Source: Carnegiea gigantea (Eukaryota > Streptophyta > Magnoliopsida > Caryophyllales > Cactaceae). From it: 64,000 bases of DNA. The stretch lies in assembly GCA_029747015.1 (NCBI GenBank), contig JAKOGI010000001.1, positions 1 through 64,000 of the forward strand, given 5' to 3'. Made by a program: the position numbers and the translations under genes. Below are positions 11,243 to 23,311 of this stretch, in pieces. The notes beneath the pieces are model-generated. The model saw only the letters and a list, made by a program, of their open reading frames with translations. It did no database searches and was not told the origin of the DNA. Position 1 is the stretch's first letter, and each line of letters begins with the position of its first letter.

Positions 11243-13702
11243 TGTAATGCTCCCAAATGTAGATAGTTCACTGTTTGCGTTCTCTTCGTTAGTTTCACCA
11301 ATTAGAAGTAATGTCTCAAATGATCAGGGTGTTTCCGCCATCCAAAAGGACAAAACTTTGCTTATAAATGATACATTCTAGCAATGCTAATCAATGTATT
11401 TCATCAAAAGGCATTCACATAATTACAACCCATCAAACCATATATAAACAGTTCTAATATCAAACCATTTAACTATTCCAGGGTTTACATCAAAATATAG
11501 TAACTCTTGTAGATTATATAGCTTTAACATCAAAAAGTTTCATAATACGGTGCTTAAAACATCTCAGTACTAACATATCACTATTCCTTTTGTTTGGACT
11601 TTCTTGCTCAGTTAGTACCTTTAGTCGTCCTGCCCACCTGAAAGCGATTCACTGAACATTTTCCTAAAATAAAACATGAAAATATTTCGAACTGTGAGTC
11701 AAAGCTCAGTACATGCATTCCTGTATTGTTAAATGATCAATAAAAAGCTCATTGAGCCTGCATTGTAATTCATTTTAATTAAAAATAGGGAATGAGAAAA
11801 ACATGAAACTGTATTATCAATTATTATCTGATAACGAACTCCTAGTAACTGTTACAATCTGAAGATAGGTGTACGCTTGCCAAGCTGATCGGGGGATCTG
11901 GCTGAAACCGCACAGGTAACTGAAGGATAATGCCCTATAACTGATAACTGATGGGGTCACTAATTATGTGATAAATTTGATTAAACTAATTTATTAATGT
12001 ACTTATCAAAACATTATAATTTTGATAAATACGTGCTGATTTCTAAAGTTACAGATAATGAACATACCTGGTACTTTTAATAAAATTCACTGAAATGGGA
12101 TTTTGTACAAAAGGGAAGGAAACGATGGATTAGACCCTGGTTCTGTACAAAATTATCATTGTAAGAACATACGGTCAACAAAAATATTTATTTCATAGCT
12201 AATAATTTAGTAAAAGAAAAGTAAGAGCATTACAGGGGCTTAGAAAGAATGACTTGTAACTTAGTCATCCAACCTCTGATTGAGACTCAAAACCCAGTAT
12301 AAAAAACTTAGGAAGTCCCAAAAAACTTTTATTTAGAATACGAAACTTGATTCCCATAATAGGATTCCCAAAAGGAGGCTAGAATACAAGCATATCAGTT
12401 TTGATTTATTCTGCACAGTTTTGGTAAAATGATCATAAATTTTTCCACACGGATTAAGGTGATTCAAAAGGTATTTAAAAGCTAAAACACTGAACTATCT
12501 ACCCACTAAAAATCATAATTTTCCAATGGGTTGATCATTACCAGTTTAATCCTGAAATCCGTCCTATTTTTCTGAAATTTTTAGCCCCTCTGTTTTAGCT
12601 TTTTCCCGTCTTTTCACACAAATCCTCAACTTAAATCATTCCTTAAAAGCATGCAAACAAGCTTTGATTCATCCCAACATCATATAAAACTACCACACTT
12701 AATTTCACTTCATAATTATATCCAATAAAGATCATCTTTCAATCAAATATACACATAAACCAAGCTTAATGCTAGTTTAATCCAAACCATACATTACTTG
12801 CCAAAACCCTATTTTATGGCCAACTTGGACTGACTCCAACTTGTTTGAAATCACCAAAAATATCATCATAAATACCAATGGATTAAAAGATGACCAAATC
12901 AAAGATAAAACAATCAAAATCCAACACTTTATCATTAAGCTTGCATGATTAAGGATTAACTCTAACCCTAGCATGATCCAACCTCAATTCCACCATGATC
13001 AATACCAAAATAACTCTTATTTTTTATGAAAACATCATGATCAAGGATCACAAATATCAAAACAAGAATCAAAACTAAGGTAAAAAGCAAAACCACCTAG
13101 ATCAAGTTTGAGATTATACTTTGTTTGAAGATAAGTAGAGACGGGGGTGATGTTTAGTGGTTTTGATGATGGAGGATGGTGGCTAGTAGTACTAGGATGT
13201 TGGAGGGGGTCGGAGGCCACCAGGGCTAGCCGAAAACTGGCCGGAAAACACCCAAATAGCTGCGTTTTTTGACTAATCAAAGACTTAGCCGAGTTTTTAA
13301 CTAGAAAAGTGACTTTTTGGGCTAACCATGGTTAAGCTTAATCATGGTATTTAGTTAGGTCAATAAGCAAACTTGTTGGGCTTCAAATCAGCCAAAATAA
13401 GTTGGGTTCGGGGATAAAACGCTTTGTAATGATAACGTTTTTGCGAAACTCAAAATTAAATTTTTGTAATGTAACAGAAAACAAAATAAATTACTTAGAT
13501 AAAACTTTTTAGGGCCTACTATCAATTCTTCCAAAGTTTTACGTTAATAAATTAAATAAATAAATAAAATCCGAATTGCCAAGTGAGGGCCCAATTAAAA
13601 TTTTTCCCACCAGGATGAATAAATGCGATAAATAAATATGAGAAAAATCATGAATATGAGGTAATTAAATAAATAAATATAATTTAGGGTTGGGCTATTA
13701 CA
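11243..13702 (-). repeat. LTR 1 (outer left; 3' LTR of body 1)
   Basis: About 2460 bp, from TGTAATGCTCCC to GGGCTATTACA. It matches LTR 2 and LTR 3 along its length by eye. Compared with them it lacks about 60 bp near 13263 (just after 'aaatagctg'). Its ORFs (12777-12974, 13041-13280) are not conserved coding regions. Confidence 0.92.
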
Positions 13703-13716
13703 GCCTTCTCTCCTTA
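13703..13716 (-). other. Polypurine tract and pol stop, body 1
   Basis: On the minus strand a purine run, aaggagagaaggc, abuts LTR 1. This is the primer site for plus-strand DNA synthesis in LTR elements. The pol frame ends with TAA (13714-13716) at its edge. Confidence 0.75.
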
Positions 13717-15175
13717 AAGAGTTTCGCCCTCGAAACTTATGAACTTTACCTTGTCATGCAAGATTACCTCAAATAAATGTGTGTACTTGGTTTTCATTTC
13801 CTCTTCAGTCTCCCAAGTTGCTTCTTGGGAGGTATGGTTTGTCCGAAGCACCTTGACTAAAGGTATTTGCTTGTTGCGTAGCTACTTAATCCTACGATCT
13901 AGTATTTAAACTGGACGCTCTTCGTACACTAGATCCTCAGTGATCTCAATAGGTTCAGATACAATGATGTGGTTTGGATATGAAATATACTTCCTGAGCT
14001 GAGAGGTGCACAACACGTTGTGCACGTGTTCTAGCTCTACCGTTAGATCTAGTCGATATGCTATGGGATTTAACTTTTCAATGATTTCATAAGGTCCAAT
14101 ATATCTTGGACTCAATTCATCTAGTACCTCAAACCTTTTGATACTCTTAGTTGGTGTTACTTTTAGAAAAACTTTATCGCCTACTTGAAACTCTAAAGGC
14201 CTCCTTCTCTTGTCCACATAACTCTTTGGCCGACTTTGGGCAACCCTAATGTGCTCTTGAACCTTTTTTATTGTTTCCACGGTTTCCTGGATCATTTCAG
14301 GGCCTATAATCAATGCCTCATCCAAATCACTCCAATACAGTAGGGTTCTATACTTTCTCTGATATAGAGCCTCAAACGGGACCATTCTGGTGGTGGATTG
14401 GTAGCTATTATTATAAGAAAACTCCACTAAATGTAAATCGTCTTCCCATTTTTCTTGGAACTCCAATATACAAGCTCTTAACATGTCATCTAGAATTTGA
14501 TTCACTTTTTCAGTTTGTCCATCTGTCTCAGGGTCATAAGAGCTGCTAAAGTTCAATTTGGTCTCAAATGCCTTTTAAAGTGCTTGAAAAAAATGGACTT
14601 GGAATCTTTGATCCATATCTGTTACTATGTTTAGGGGAATCCCATGCAGGTGGACTATCTCTTTACATACAATTGAGCTAGTTTCTCAATTCCCCAGGTG
14701 TCCCCAATTGGCAGAAAATAGGAAACTTGATAAGTTGATCAACTATGACCTAGATAATATTCTTTTTCGAGGCAGAAAGGGGTAAGCCTATAACGAAATC
14801 CATGGAGATCAAATCCCACTTCTGAGTGGGAATTTCTAGAGGTTGTAGTTCACCTACAGGATGCTAATGCTCTACTTTAACTTTCTGGCAGGTTAGCTGC
14901 TTGTCTATATATTCTGCAACCTCTTTCTTCGTATTATTCAATGAGAAGTATTGCTTTAAGTCTCTGTACATCTTGCTGCCTTTTGGATGCACTAAGTAGC
15001 AAGTATTGTGAGCCTCCTTTGGGATTTGCTTCCTCAATTCCTCATTTTTAGGTACACATAGGCGATTCTGAAATCGCAAGGTCCCATCTTCATGTACTAA
15101 AAACCCAGGAGATTTTCCTTTCTCTAAATTTTGCTTTATTCTTTGGAGTTCAGGATCACTTTCTTGGTTCACTCA
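13714..15175 (-). pseudogene. Gypsy integrase and chromodomain-like tail, body 1
   Basis: Minus-strand pieces 14864-15172 and 13906-14556 encode integrase. The zinc-binding part has the HNTCYLVHP and LTCQK words, although the first Cys of the usual CxxC pair reads Gln. The end of the core has ETDGQTEKVNQ and PFEALYQRKY, followed by the GPYEIIEK region. Past two in-frame stops (near 13903 and 13882) the frame reads a chromodomain-like tail with TSQEATWETEEEM and finishes FEGETL. The core between 14557 and 14860 is frameshifted. In a live element the product joins cDNA ends to chromatin. Stop TGA at 15173-15175 is shared with body 2. Confidence 0.88.
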
Positions 15176-15217
15176 AATTTCCTACACTACGGAAGGCTAT
15201 AAGGTAAGTGCTGATAA

Positions 15218-16560
15218 TTAAACATGTGCTTGTCCATGGGATACTAGTTGTATTCCCAAGTTCTTAAGTTCTCTCAAGAGATTCAACTGCGTAATCACCA
15301 CAGTACTTAGGCTATGTTGCACTTTCATACTCAGGGCATCTACTACAATATTTGCTTTTCCTGGATGATATTGAATCTGCAAATCATAGTTTTTAAACAA
15401 CTCGAGCCAACGCCGTTGTCTCAAATCGAGTTTCTTCTGGGTGAAGATATACTTCAAACTTTGATGGTCAATATAGATCTTGCATAGTATCCCATATAAG
15501 TAATATCTCTAAATATTCAATGCAAAGACCACGGCTGCTAACTCCTGGTCATGGGTGGGGTAATTTTTCTCATAAGACTTGAGCTGTTGAGAAGCATAAG
15601 CTGTTTCCTTGTCTTCTTGCATTAGTACACACCCCAAACCATTCTCTGAAGAATCACTATAGATAGTATACTCCTTACCTTTCACTGATAGCGTTATGAT
15701 TGGGGCGGTAGTTAATCGCTGTCTTAACTCCTGAAAAGCTCTTTCACACTTCTCTGTCCACTCAAATTTATTCGCTTTCTTCAGCAGTTTGGTCAAGGGC
15801 GAAGCTATCTTCGAAAATTCCTTGACAAACCTTCGATAATAACCCGCTGAGCCCAGAAAACTTCTAATCTCTATGACGTTAGTAGGCCTTGACTGTTTGA
15901 TAATTGCCTTCACCTTCTGGGGGTCAACTTTGATTTCTTCTTTTGTAACCACATGACACAAGAATACCACTTCTTCCAATCAAAATTCACAGTTCTTTAG
16001 TTTTCCATAAAGTTATGCTCCCTCAGGGTTTGTAAAACCATCTTCAAATGATCAGCATGTTCCTCTTTGTCCTTAGAATAGACAAGGATGTCATCCATGA
16101 ATACTACTATAAATTGTTTAACTAGTCTCTGAAGACTCTGTTCATAATATTCATGAAAGCTGCAGGGGCATTGGTGAAGCCAAACGGCATTACTGTAAAC
16201 TCATAATGACCATACCTGGTCCTAAATGCAGTATTAAGAATATCTTTAGGTTTAATCCTAAGTTGATGGTACCTTGATCTCAAATTAATCTTAGAGAAGA
16301 CTCCTACTCCTTGCAGTTGGTCAAACAAGTCATCTATTTGCGGCAAAGGATACTTGTTTTTTATGGTGATCTTGTTCAACTCCCTGTTGTCAATACATAG
16401 CCTTAAGCTTCCATCCTTTTTCTTTACAAACAGCACTGGGGCACCCCATGGTAACACACTTGGCCCAACAAAGCCCTTCTACAACAGGTCATCTAATTGA
16501 AACTTCAGTTCCTTATGCTCAGTTAGGGTCATATGATATGAGGCTTTGGAAATAGGTTGG
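15218..16560 (-). pseudogene. Gypsy reverse transcriptase and RNase H, body 1
   Basis: RT (16122-16457) shows [20 protein letters not shown], a typical gypsy finger/palm entry, then [14 protein letters not shown] and [14 protein letters not shown]. The catalytic box reads FMDD near 16090-16100, out of frame after a stop close to 16120. RNase H and its connection (15509-15979) contain [11 protein letters not shown], the acidic [10 protein letters not shown] and [12 protein letters not shown]. The rest (15218-15457) reads through [20 protein letters not shown] and [14 protein letters not shown]. Stop TGA at 15980-15982 is present at the same site in body 2. In a live element these domains copy genomic RNA into DNA and remove the RNA strand. 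Confidence 0.9.
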
Positions 16561-16706
16561 CCATCAGAGATCAATTCAATTCCAAAATCAATTTCCCTCT
16601 GCAGGGGTGATCCTGATAACTCTCCAGGGAAAACATCCTCAAATTCACAGATTACACGAGTATTTCCAGCTTTCTCTTCCTTTAATTCGGTGGCAATTAT
16701 ATAACA

Positions 16707-17111
16707 TCAATATCCAATACACCCTCGACATAACAGCTTACTTGCTTTCATAGCAGAAATTAAGGAACAAGATTCTTCCTCTCTCTGCCCATAGAAACAC
16801 ACTTTCCTCCCTTTTTCATCGTTTAAAATAACCTTAAGATATTCACAGTCAATCTTAGCTCTATAAGTGAGCAACCAATTCATTCCCAAAATAATATCAA
16901 AATTAGACAAATCAAATTGGATAAAATCCATAGGAAAAGTGGTTCCACCGATGGTAATGGGAACAAGTTTGTAAGAGATGAGGCACTCAATTACAAAATC
17001 ATTTGGTAGCTTGATCCTATAATTGGTTTCTGTTCTCGTACTCTCCAGGTTTAATTGCATGGCAGATCGGGTGGATATAAATGAATGAGTAGCACCCAAA
17101 TCAAATAACAC
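16707..17111 (-). pseudogene. Gypsy aspartic protease, body 1
   Basis: The catalytic motif reads DLGATHSF, where retroviral-type proteases have D-S/T-G, so a key residue is changed. Downstream is FDIILGMNWL, the conserved flap-side motif of this lineage. The reading frame is offset from gag by one base at about 17128. Body 2 has DSG at the same site, so the change arose in this copy. A live enzyme would cut the Gag-Pol polyprotein. Confidence 0.87.
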
Positions 17112-17128
17112 ACAAAATGACTTTGAAT

Positions 17129-18281
17129 TTAAAAGAGAGTTCTAGGGACTACTGTACCAGAGGTGGCAGCATCCTTCTTGCTCATTACATACGCCCGTTC
17201 TACTGCTGCAGGCCTTGGTAGTGGGGCCCCTTGGCAAGGTGGGACCAAGGGTTTTGCTGCACCTTTGTCTACAGCCTTCATCCTTTGGGGGCATGCAGCA
17301 ATAAGGTGTTCAGGACTTCCACACCACATGCACTTATTAGTTCCTACTCGGCATTCAAAGGTGGTGTGATTTGTTCTTCCGCATTTCGCACAAGGCTCTG
17401 TTGAGCTTGCCGGACGGCTCTTGAGAGGAGTGGGAGAAGGTTTCTTTTGGTTCACACTCGCACTCGGAGTTGTTCGCTCAAACCCATTTCTCTTTTGGTT
17501 GATTGGGTTCAGGGCTCTCAACTTTGTCTTTACTCGCTCTACTCCAGCCGCTCGCTCATATAGTTCTTGGTAAGTTAAAATTGGTTGCCCAACTAACTGA
17601 TTCCAAATGTAGAAGGCCAAACCCTCTTCAAACCTTCTCATCTTCAGCCTTTTAGATGACATAAATTCAGGGACAAACTTGAATAATTCTGTGAACTTAC
17701 TAGCATACTGCATCATAGTCATGGTGCCACTCATCTTCAGCTCCATAACATCTTTCTCCTTTTTCCTTTGGACCACAACTGGGTAAAATTTTGCCTTCGA
17801 CTCACTCAGGAATTTACTCTAGGTGAATTCAGGCCCTACGAGCTTATCCTTAACAGTATTCCATCAAATATCAGCTTCACCAGTCCCAATAATGCATCCC
17901 AATATTTACTTTCTTTTCTTCTGGCACTTCTACCACCGTAAATATTTTCTCCATTCTCCTTACCCATTCCTCTAATACTATTGGATCATAAGTTCTATCA
18001 TACACTTTAGGGTTGCGTCGTACTACCTATCTGCTAATTTATCCTCTTTAGGAGGGTTCAGTGGGTACTTGGGAAATCCGCTTCATCAGTTCAACTGCTA
18101 AGGCTGGCCAGAAGTTCGAGTCCCCAATGTTGTTAGCTAACGCGAAAGGAATTGGTGGCATTTGACCAAAATTTGGTGGCACATGATGGGAGGCTTGATC
18201 ACCCGATCCCTGACCATGATCCGAGATTTCCTCTATATTAACCTCTGCATTGTTGTGCACTGATTCGTACATTATGATCAT
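17129..18281 (-). pseudogene. Gypsy Gag with two zinc knuckles, body 1
   Basis: The frame opens with an ATG at 18272 (or 18281) and reads MYESVHNNAEVNIEEIS with a Gly/Pro-rich stretch, then stops near 18048. It resumes at 17776 with a capsid-like segment (KFTELFKFVPEFMSSKRLKM, GLAFYIWNQLVGQP). Two CCHC knuckles follow, CAKCGRTNHTTFEC and CMWCGSPEHLIAAC, both with complete C-x2-C-x4-H-x4-C spacing. In a live element Gag packages element RNA into cytoplasmic particles. Stops and frameshifts between 17777 and 18047 break it. Confidence 0.88.
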
Positions 18282-18712
18282 ACATTAAACAAAATAATTC
18301 AATCACTGGAATAGCCAAACATATAAGATAAATATACCCAACAAATACATTTGATATAACTCAAAGATTATTGAAAACAAACCCAAAGTTTCATTATATC
18401 ATTTCATAACTGCTTATTTATATACATAACTGCCTGTTTATATACATGATCTGCAAAACATATCGCATCTAACTGACTAAGCAAAGCCAGTTTTGACTCC
18501 TACCTCAACCCCAAAATACTAACTAGCCCCAAGGCACGAGATCCGTCACATGATCAAAAAGAGATACGGACCATGTCATCATAGTCGAAGAGGATTGGAC
18601 TAACTATATATAATGTCATATACTACACAAAATACAACTATTCAATCCGACGATACCATATATACATATAGGGCTCAAAATGTACCCCACTCAGGTGCAA
18701 TCCTAAAACAAA

Positions 18713-19439
18713 CTAACGATCTCTAGATGGATCGTAATCTGGGTTGGACTCATCATCAGGCTCTTCACCTGAATCGAAGCTGCTAGTCGATTCCTCTAAC
18801 TCGGCATCACCGCCTGCTGCTCAAGTTGTTGCTCCACTATCATCTCGTCAATATCTTGATCCCACTGTTGCTCCACCACTGCTGCATCAATGTCCTGATC
18901 CTCATCGGGATCATCCTCCTCCTCCGGATGACCCTCGTCCTCAGAACTAACCACCACTATCTCTGGTGTATCAGCAAGGTCTATCACCACATGAACCTCC
19001 CTATGACTGTCGGACAATAGTGGGGTACCTGGTGCGGGCGGGGAGGGTAGTCCCTGTGCTGGTGCTGGGGCTGCAGGCAAGGGATGTGCCTGATGTAACG
19101 GAAAGGCACATTGAAGAGCCTCCATAGTGAGTCCCCTCTGCTCAAACTCCTCCCTCAACAACAACTCTAAAGTGATGGTAGCCCAAGCCACCCTTGGACC
19201 TTGAGCCTAGGTCCATCCCAACCTGGATTCCCTGTTATCATAAAATGATGATAATGGAGCCTGAACTCTACCTACAGATCAACTGTGGGTAAGGGCCAGA
19301 GCAGTCTATGTGCACGAACCGTAATACTGTGAAACTCAGAGAAAAGGTCCTGTGCATGATCCTCTATACTAGCATGCAGCAACACGATGTGAGCAGCCAT
19401 ATATGCCCCCGGTATCATGTTAACGCCATAAGGGTCCAT
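18713..19439 (-). pseudogene. Extra ORF upstream of gag, body 1 (unrecognised)
   Basis: On the minus strand an ATG at 19439, about 210 bp inside the LTR, opens a frame starting MDPYGVNM. It reads through HSITVRAHRLLWPLPTVD and ITLELLLREEFEQRGLT, then a Pro/Ala-rich linker, PEIVVVSSEDEGHPEEEDDP and an acidic Gln-rich tail ending at 18713, about 240 codons. It is broken by a stop after PTVDL and by frame changes near 19200 and 18800. The same frame is present in body 2, so it belongs to the element. A pyrimidine-rich stretch ending in AG sits just before the ATG and could be a splice acceptor. I do not recognise the family, and it has no zinc knuckle or catalytic motif. Confidence 0.6.
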
Positions 19440-19633
19440 CTAAAAAAGAAAACATATGTGAGAGACATACATAATCATAATTAAGGAACATGCAAGTGTA
19501 AACCAACCAACCATTTCTAATATCGTTACTACACTTCTAATATCACTTTAGCAGTATACAATGGCCCTCACTACCAACCATTCTCACCCTCATATTTCTA
19601 AAGTCCACATTCCACAATGAAAATCTAAACCTT

Positions 19634-19645
19634 GCTCTGATACCA
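19634..19645 (-). other. Primer binding site, body 1
   Basis: On the minus strand TGGTATCAGAGC lies 4 bases inside LTR 2. It is complementary to the 3' end of initiator methionine tRNA, the usual primer of plant gypsy and copia elements. This sets the middle LTR as the 5' LTR of body 1. Confidence 0.9.
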
Positions 19646-19649
19646 AATC

Positions 19650-22600
19650 TGTAACGCCCCAAAATGTACATAGTTCACTGTTTGTGTTCTCTTCGTTAGT
19701 TTCACCAATTAGAAGTAATATCTCAAATGATCAGGGTATTATCACCGTCCAAAAGGACAAGACTTTGCTTGTAAATGACAAATTCTAGCAACTCTAATCA
19801 ATATTTTCCATAAAAAGGCATTCACATAATTGCAACCCATCAAACCATATATAAACAGTTCTAACATCAAACCATTTAACTATTCCAGGGTTTACATCAA
19901 AATATAGTAACTCTTGTAGAGTATATAGCTTTGACATCAAAAAGTTTTATAATATGAGCACTAACACATCACTATTCCTTTTGTTTGGACTTTCTTGCTC
20001 ACTTATCACCTTTAATTGTCCTGCCCGTTCACTGAACATTTTCCTAAAACAAAACATGAAAATATTTTGAACTATGAGTCGAAGTTCAGTATATGCATTC
20101 CTGTATTGTTAAATGATCAATGAAAAGCTGATTGGGCCTTCATTGTAATTCATTTTAATTAAAAACAGGGAATAAGATAAATATGAAACTGCATTGTCAA
20201 TTATTATCTGATAGTAAACCCCTAATAACGGATCTGAAGATAGGTGTAGGCCTGCTAAGCCGATCGGAGGACCTCGTCTGAAGCCGTGCGGTAACTGAAG
20301 GGCAATCCCCTGTAACTAATAACTGATGGGGTCACTAATTATGTGGTAAATCACTGATTAAACTGATTAATTGATTTACTTGCCAAAATATTATAATTTT
20401 GATAAATACGTGTTAATTTCTAAAGTTACAAGCAATGAATGTACCTGGTACTTTTAATGAAATTTATTGAAATGGAATTTTGCACAAAAGGGAAGGAAAC
20501 GAAAGATTAGGCCCTGGTTCTATACAAAATTATCGTTGTAGGAACATACAGTTAGCAAAAATATTTATTTCATAGCTAATGATTTAGTAAAAGAAAAGTA
20601 AGAGCACAATAGGGGTTTAAAAAGAATGACTCGTAATTTAGTCATCCGACCTCTGATTGAGACTCAAAACCTAATATAGAAAGCTTAGGAAGTTCCAAAA
20701 AACTCTCATTTAGAATGCCAAGCTTGATTCACAAAATAGGATTCCCAAAAGGAGGCTAGAACACAAGCACATCAGTTTTGGTCCATTCAACACAGTTTTG
20801 GCAAAACGACCATAACTTTTTTCATAGACCTCGAATTAAGACGATTTAAAAGGAATTTAAAAGCTAATACACTGAAATATCTATCCACATAAACCAAGCT
20901 TAATGCTAGTTTAATCCAAACCATACATTACTTGCAAAAATCCTAGTTTATAGCCAACTTAGGCTCACTCCAACTCATTTTAAACCACCAACAACATCAT
21001 CATAAATACCAATAGGTTAGAAGATGATCAAATCAAAGATAAAACAATCAAAATCCAACACTTTATTATTAAACTTGCATGATTAAGGATTAACCCTAAC
21101 CCTAGCATGATCCAAACTCAACTCCACCATGATCAACACCAAAATAACTCTTATTCTTATCAAAATATCATGATCAAAGATCACAGACATCAAAACAATA
21201 ATAAAAACTGAAGTAAAAAGCAAAGCCAACAAGATCAAATTCAAGATTACTCACTTTGCTTGAAGATAAGTAGAGATGGACGTGATGTTTAATGGTTTTG
21301 ATGATGGAGGATGGTGGCTAATGGTACTAGGATGTCAGAGAGGGTTGGAGGCCACCGAGGCTAGCCAAAAACTAGCCAGAAAGCACCCAAATAGCTGCTA
21401 GGGGCTAGCTGGCGTGCAGGAGAGAGAAGAGAGAGAAAATGGATTTTTTGGTTAAGTTGTATTTTTTGACTAATCCAAACACTTGGCTGAGTTTTTAACT
21501 AGAAAAGTGACTTTTTTAGCTGACCATGGTTAAGCTTATTCATGGTAATTAGTTAGGTTAATAAGCAAACTTGTTGGGCTTTAAATCGGTCAAAATAAGT
21601 TGGGTTCGGGAATAAAACGCTTCTAACGATAACGTTTTTACGAAACTCAAAAATAAATTTTTGTAATGTTACGGAAAACAAAGTAAATTACTTATATTAA
21701 ACTTGTTAGGCCCTATTGATAAACCTCTATTTCGCCCCTATTTTAGCCCCTGTTTGACTTCTTTTCTCATGCGTTTTCATGTTTGATCGTGTTAAGAAAG
21801 GGTCAAATCATCCTCCTTTAGCATGCATTTCACTCATATAGCATCTTTCTGTATTTTCAGGGACTTTGCCGAAGGAACAGAAAGATAGACAATATTTAGC
21901 AGAAAGGAGTGCCAAGGAGGCGACTTTAAAGTCACGAAAACGATTTGCTCGGCGTAGCACGGAAGTTCCAGCAGTTCGGCACAGGGCTCCCCATGCCAAC
22001 CGACACGATCGTGTCGTGATAGAGTAGCACGGAGGACCGGCCAGTAATATGGCATGGCCACCCGTGCTAGGTGGCACGACGGTGCCACCTCAGCCAATGT
22101 GGCAGGGCCACACTGTGTTGCCAAGCACGCCCGTGTCGCGCTCTCTTTTTCTCACTGTCGCATTTTATGTTCTTGGGGGTGCGGTTTTTGGGGGTTATCT
22201 CATTCATTATTTTCTTTTCCTGAAGAGCATGGTTAGAGGGGATTTTCGAGGCTTTAATTAGAGATTTTATTTTTCATGCTTGTATTGGTGATTCATCGAC
22301 ATTGAAGATTGTTCTACCTTGCAGCAAATTAATTCAAGTTTGTCTTCATGTTTCTCTTTCTCCTTTTCGTTGTTACTTTAGGTTTTAGAACTAAATCATG
22401 TTTGGTGAAATTGGATTCATGATCGTTGCTTGTGTGACGATGCGTGGCTAATTCCCCAACTTGGGTTAGAGTTAAAGCCGATTATGTTTAGTTGAATCAA
22501 GATCTAGCCCCAACCCCTTACTTTCCTCACACTTGCATTCATAATTTCTACTATGCACACCACATGTTCGATGATGAGAGGGTGTTCATCTTTTATTATT

Positions 22601-23297
22601 TGGGTTTAGGAGAGCGTTGAAAGATGGAACCTTTACCTAGCGTGGCTTAGTAGACAATTGAGATTTTAATATGAAAATAACTAAAGTTTTAATTGGGATT
22701 TGAGATTGTAGATCTTGTAATCCTACGACTTTTAGTTCCATGGAAATAGGCGACTATAGTTCTAGGATTAGTCTTCGACCCTTAAGAGATGGAGGAGATG
22801 GGCTTAACTAGCAATCCATTCACTCATGATGCATATTTAGAATTGTTCGACAGGGTTAGTAATTGGTTCAGCTAGTATAATCGCGCTGTTAATTCCAACC
22901 TAAGTGTTTTAATACCCTGCTTTCTTATTCAATTCCTAGTTGTTATCGTTCCCGTAGTTAATCCTAAACTCACAATTTGATTTGTCTAGATTGAGTGTCT
23001 AAGTTAGTTTTGATACTCGAAAGCAAGTTCCCCGTGGACACGATCCGTACTCGCCGGTTGCTGGCTACAGCTACACCGTGCACTTGCGGTAACACATTTT
23101 AAGACAACACCTACTATCAATTCTTCCAAAGTTTTATGTTAATAAATTAAATATACAAATAAAATCTGAATTGCCAAGTGAGGGCCCAAGTAAATTTTTC
23201 CCCACCGGGATAAATAAATGTTATAAATAAATATAAGAAAAATTATGAACATGAGGTAATTAAATAAATAAACATAATTTAAGGTTGGGCTATTACA
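19650..23297 (-). repeat. LTR 2 (middle, shared), with insertion
   Basis: Starts TGTAACGCCCC at 19650 and ends GGGCTATTACA at 23297. It contains an inserted 1393-bp element (21717-23109); without it the LTR is about 2255 bp. Relative to LTR 1 and LTR 3 it lacks about 240 bp near 20888, where the deletion joins at a short CAC shared by both edges. It serves as 5' LTR of body 1 and 3' LTR of body 2, and has no target duplication of its own. Confidence 0.92.
21717..23109 (+). mobile_element. Solo-LTR-like insertion inside LTR 2
   Basis: The insertion begins TGATAAACC and ends AGACAACA, and is absent from LTR 1 and LTR 3. It is flanked by cctat (21712-21716) and cctac (23110-23114), a 5-bp duplication with one change. 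TG...CA ends, a 5-bp duplication, no coding region and the 3'-terminal 'ccccgtggacacgatccg ... gtgcacttgcgg' phrase fit a solo LTR of a Tat/Athila-like element. A GC-rich block (21950-22150) repeats 'gcacgg/ccgtgc' words. The short ORFs in it (21808-22261) overlap on both strands and I do not believe they are genes. Confidence 0.7.
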
Positions 23298-23311
23298 GCC
23301 TTCCCCTCTTA
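23298..23311 (-). other. Polypurine tract and pol stop, body 2
   Basis: On the minus strand a purine run aagaggggaaggc abuts LTR 2, and the pol frame ends with TAA at 23309-23311. The arrangement is the same as in body 1. Confidence 0.75.

Noticed and set aside
21808..22261. Overlapping ORFs on both strands in the solo-LTR-like insertion
   Set aside because: They arise from a GC-rich non-coding block. The related copy at 37.5-37.7 kb does not preserve any of them.
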